From NCBI RefSeq assembly GCF_014845095.1, contig NZ_NKUG01000022.1:1-43578 (forward strand): a DNA stretch of 43,578 nucleotides, read 5' to 3'. A model generated the notes under the pieces. The model was not told where the DNA came from and did no database searches. It was given only the letters and a program-made list of their open reading frames with translations. Below are positions 41,676-43,578 of this stretch, one piece after another (the stretch's first letter is position 1; each line of letters opens with the position of its first letter). The translations under genes were made by a program, and so were the position numbers. The DNA is from Methylobacterium bullatum (GTDB taxonomy: Bacteria > Pseudomonadota > Alphaproteobacteria > Rhizobiales > Beijerinckiaceae).

Positions 41676-41927
41676 TCAGGACGCCGCCCGGGAGGCCTGC
41701 AGGAACGGCATGACGATGCCGGCCAGCGTCGGATCGGCGGGCGGCGCGATGGTGACGCGCGGCGCGGCGGCGAGGACCTGGAGGAGGGCGGTGTGCATCC
41801 CCAGGCATGCGGTGAGCACGATCTTGGGCTGGCGCGGCTTGCGGAGGGCTTCCAGAAGCGTGAGCGCTTCCTCCACCGTGCAATGGCCCTCGAGATGGAC
41901 GACGTTGCGCGCGATTCGGATCGGCAT
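41676..41927 (-). CDS. Small STAS-like protein in the chemosensory operon
   Basis: 83 residues from the ATG at 41927, with AGGAG eight bases upstream and a one-base overlap with the cheA stop (TGATG). 'MPIRIARNVVHLEGHCTVEE' and 'ALTLLEALRKPRQPKIVLTA' look like the first strands and helix of a STAS domain, and 'CLGMHTALLQVLAAAP' occupies the place of the anti-sigma antagonist phosphorylation loop, without an evident DSS motif. Small proteins of this type are common between cheA and cheY in alternative chemosensory clusters. A link to the stressosome STAS proteins next door is possible but unproven. Confidence 0.68.
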   Translation of the reverse strand: MPIRIARNVVHLEGHCTVEEALTLLEALRKPRQPKIVLTACLGMHTALLQVLAAAPRVTIAPPADPTLAGIVMPFLQASRAAS

Positions 41928-42067
41928 CACAGGAGCTCCTTGAGGTCGAGGACCAGGAGGACGCGGCCGTCGCCGAGGAGGGCCGTTCCGGAATAGCCGC
42001 CTATGCCGGTGAGGACGCCCTCGAGCGGCTTCAGGATCACGTCCATGCCTTCCCGGAAGTTGTCGAT
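41927..42067 (-). pseudogene. cheA: 3' end of cheA, cut off by an IS3 element
   Basis: Reading leftward from 42067, 46 residues remain: DNFREGMDVILKPLEGVL, TGIGGYSGTALLGDGRVLLV and LDLKELL followed by TGA. This is the very C-terminus of CheA, the end of its CheW-like P5 domain, whose last strand carries 'GDGRVLLVLD'. The IS terminal repeat begins at 42068. If the 5' part of cheA survives beyond the window, the kinase would lack the end of the domain that docks to receptors and CheW. Confidence 0.85.
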
Positions 42068-42152
42068 TGTCCGACGTCAGCACCTGTGGGACAGATTGAG
42101 GGTCTTCACGAACGGAGGATGGCTGGTTCATCGTAGCCCCTGAGGAGCGAAG

Positions 42153-42527
42153 ATGAAGCAGACATCCGGACCGGCCAAGAAGCCGGCAGAAGCGGTGATC
42201 AAGGACATCCGTCGGGCCACACGTCGGCAGTTCTCGTCCGAGGAGAAGATCCGCGTGGTGCTGGAAGGCTTGCGTGGCGAGGACAGCATCGCCGAGCTTT
42301 GCCGACGTGAGGGGATCGCCGCCTCGATGTACTACGGCTGGTCCAAGGAGTTCCTGGAGGCTGGCAAGAAGCGCCTGTCCGGCGACACGGCTCGCGCGGC
42401 CACCACGGATGAGGTGCGGGACCTCCGTCGCGAGACGGGGGCGCTGAAGGAGGTCGTAGCTGATCTCGTCCTGGAGAACCGTCTGCTTAAAAAAAGCATG
42501 AGCGGGGCTGGGGGCGACGAGGCATGA
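42153..42527 (+). CDS. IS3-family transposase OrfA
   Basis: 124 residues with GAGGAGCG before the ATG. The helix-turn-helix 'RQFSSEEKIRVVLEGLRGED' and 'SIAELCRREGIAASMYYGWS' binds the IS ends, and a leucine-zipper stretch 'VADLVLENRLLKKS' closes it. Its stop overlaps the orfB start (ATGA). A run of seven A (42489-42495) lies in the zipper, suited to -1 frameshifting that would fuse OrfA to OrfB. Confidence 0.92.
   Translation: MKQTSGPAKKPAEAVIKDIRRATRRQFSSEEKIRVVLEGLRGEDSIAELCRREGIAASMYYGWSKEFLEAGKKRLSGDTARAATTDEVRDLRRETGALKEVVADLVLENRLLKKSMSGAGGDEA
42489..42495 (+). promoter_or_regulatory. Slippery A7 run, probable -1 frameshift site
   Basis: The codons CTT AAA AAA AGC near the end of orfA contain seven consecutive A. 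The -1 frame is open from this run into orfB, so slippage would make the OrfAB fusion transposase usual for IS3 elements. No downstream stimulator structure was examined in detail. Confidence 0.6.
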
Positions 42528-43504
42528 GGTACCCGGCCCCCGAGAAGCTGGAGATCATCCGGCTCGTCGAGCAATCCCACCTGCCGGTGCGTGCCACCCT
42601 GGACAAGCTCGGCATCACCCGCTCGACGTTCTACCGCTGGTACGACGCCTACCAGCGCGGCGGCCCCGAGGCCTTGAATGACCATCCTTCGCAGCCAAGC
42701 CGGGTCTGGAACCGCCTACCTGCGGAGATCCGCGAGCAGATCGTTGCCTTGGCTCTGGAGCAGCCTGAACTCAGTCCGCGTGAGCTGGCAGTGCGCTTTA
42801 CCGACGAGCGGCGCTACTTCGTCTCGGAAGCGACCGTCTACCGGTTGCTCAAGTCTCAGGACCTGATCACCAGCCCGGCCTATATCGTCATCAAGGCCGC
42901 CGACGAGTTCCGCGATAAGACCACCGCGCCCAACCAGCTTTGGCAGACGGACTTCACCTACCTGAAGGTCGTTGGCTGGGGCTGGTACTACCTGTCGACG
43001 GTCCTAGACGACTTCTCACGCTACATCGTCGCCTGGAAGCTGTGCACGACGATGCAGGCCAGCGACGTCACCGCTACACTCGATCTGGCGTTGAACGCGG
43101 CGGGCCTTGATCAGGCGCGGGTGATGCCGCGGCCACGCCTGCTCTCCGACAACGGGCCGAGCTACGTCGCCAGCGACCTGGCTGACTGGCTCGGCAGCCG
43201 GGGCATGACCCACATCCGCGGTGCGCCATGCCATCCGCAAACGCAGGGCAAGATCGAGCGTTGGCATCAGACGCTCAAGAACCGCATCCTGCTCGAACAC
43301 GCCTACTTGCCCGGCGAGTTGGAGACGCAGGTTGCCGACTTCGTCGAACACTACAACCATGCCCGAGCCCATGAGAGCCTGAGCAACCTCACGCCCGCCG
43401 ACGTCTACTTCGGACGCGGCGAAGGGATCCTGGCCGAGCGGGAACGCATCAAGCGCCAGACCCTCATGGATCGCCGCTTGCGCCATCACGCGCAGGCTGC
43501 CTAA
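42524..43504 (+). CDS. IS3-family transposase OrfB (DDE integrase)
   Basis: 326 residues. An N-terminal winged helix ('LPVRATLDKLGITRSTFYRW', 'LSPRELAVRFTDERRYFVSE') is followed by the rve integrase core: first catalytic Asp in 'NQLWQTDFTYLKV', second in 'LLSDNGPSYVASDLADWL', Glu in 'HPQTQGKIERWHQTLKNRIL', and the family end 'YNHARAHESLSNLTPADVYF'. All catalytic residues are present and the frame is complete, so the element is probably active. It is made either alone or as an OrfAB fusion. Confidence 0.94.
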   Translation: MRYPAPEKLEIIRLVEQSHLPVRATLDKLGITRSTFYRWYDAYQRGGPEALNDHPSQPSRVWNRLPAEIREQIVALALEQPELSPRELAVRFTDERRYFVSEATVYRLLKSQDLITSPAYIVIKAADEFRDKTTAPNQLWQTDFTYLKVVGWGWYYLSTVLDDFSRYIVAWKLCTTMQASDVTATLDLALNAAGLDQARVMPRPRLLSDNGPSYVASDLADWLGSRGMTHIRGAPCHPQTQGKIERWHQTLKNRILLEHAYLPGELETQVADFVEHYNHARAHESLSNLTPADVYFGRGEGILAERERIKRQTLMDRRLRHHAQAA

Positions 43505-43578
43505 CCTCTCACCCCAGATGGACCAGAGCCTCCGCTCCTGAACACCGCTGAATGTCCCAAATCATCTGACGACGGACA

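Larger units (their letters stand above)
42068..43578 (+). mobile_element. Intact IS3-family element inserted in cheA
   Basis: A 1511-bp element. The left terminal repeat starts TGTCCGACGTCAGCACCTGT, and the right one, read inward from the last base of the window, starts TGTCCGTCGTCAGATGATTT; the outer 13 bases match at 12 positions. It contains overlapping orfA and orfB with no disabling mutation. The target duplication cannot be checked because the window ends at the last base of the element. Confidence 0.88.

Overview
The base composition (high GC with a few AT-rich islands), the gene content and the local gene order (hpt, CpdR-like regulator, zinc-ribbon protein, ftsE-ftsX-ydcF, PQQ-type dehydrogenase, formamidase, NosP with a hybrid kinase, many insertion sequences) point to an alphaproteobacterium of the order Hyphomicrobiales, most likely a Methylobacterium/Methylorubrum relative. 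This placement rests on recognising protein families by eye, not on a database search.

Layout. 1-7.4 kb is mostly core or housekeeping: the 5' part of polA, a HepT/MntA toxin-antitoxin pair, a secreted PQQ-type sugar dehydrogenase, a BrkB/YihY membrane protein, a KefB/YbaL-type potassium/proton antiporter and a formamidase next to the decayed tail of an amide/urea-type ABC ATPase gene. 7.9-19.2 kb is an accessory block bounded by two tRNA genes whose 3' ends both point inward, tRNA-Arg(CCG) and tRNA-Ser(CGA). It holds an IS701-type element, an aryl-AMP ligase gene cut off by that element, a PchR-like AraC regulator, a TonB-dependent receptor, an RhtX/FptX-type importer, a methyltransferase, a cupin, IS3 fragments, a dead ISAs1 element and a broken ImmA/IrrE peptidase gene. 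The surviving genes look like an uptake cassette for a phenolate-type (pyochelin-like) siderophore whose biosynthetic step is lost.

19.3-33.9 kb is largely core: htpG, a small repeat protein, a NosP (FIST) sensor with a NahK-like hybrid kinase, three consecutive secreted beta-propeller genes (two Yellow/MRJP type, one SMP-30 type), a CpdR-like receiver protein, hpt, a zinc-ribbon membrane protein, ftsE-ftsX, a YdcF protein and three small secreted or membrane proteins. 33.9-35.45 kb is a graveyard of nested IS3/IS5 fragments.

35.5-42.1 kb, all on the minus strand, is a stressosome and chemosensory cluster: the tail of cheA, a small STAS-like protein, CheY, a short cytoplasm-facing MCP, a single-domain response regulator, RsbR, RsbS, RsbT, a second RsbT-like ATPase, an RsbX-like phosphatase and a histidine kinase whose N-terminus resembles the RsbT-binding domain of RsbU. 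There is no RsbU phosphatase here, so the RsbT output may go to a histidine kinase. An intact IS3-family element truncates cheA, and its right end coincides with the last base of the window.
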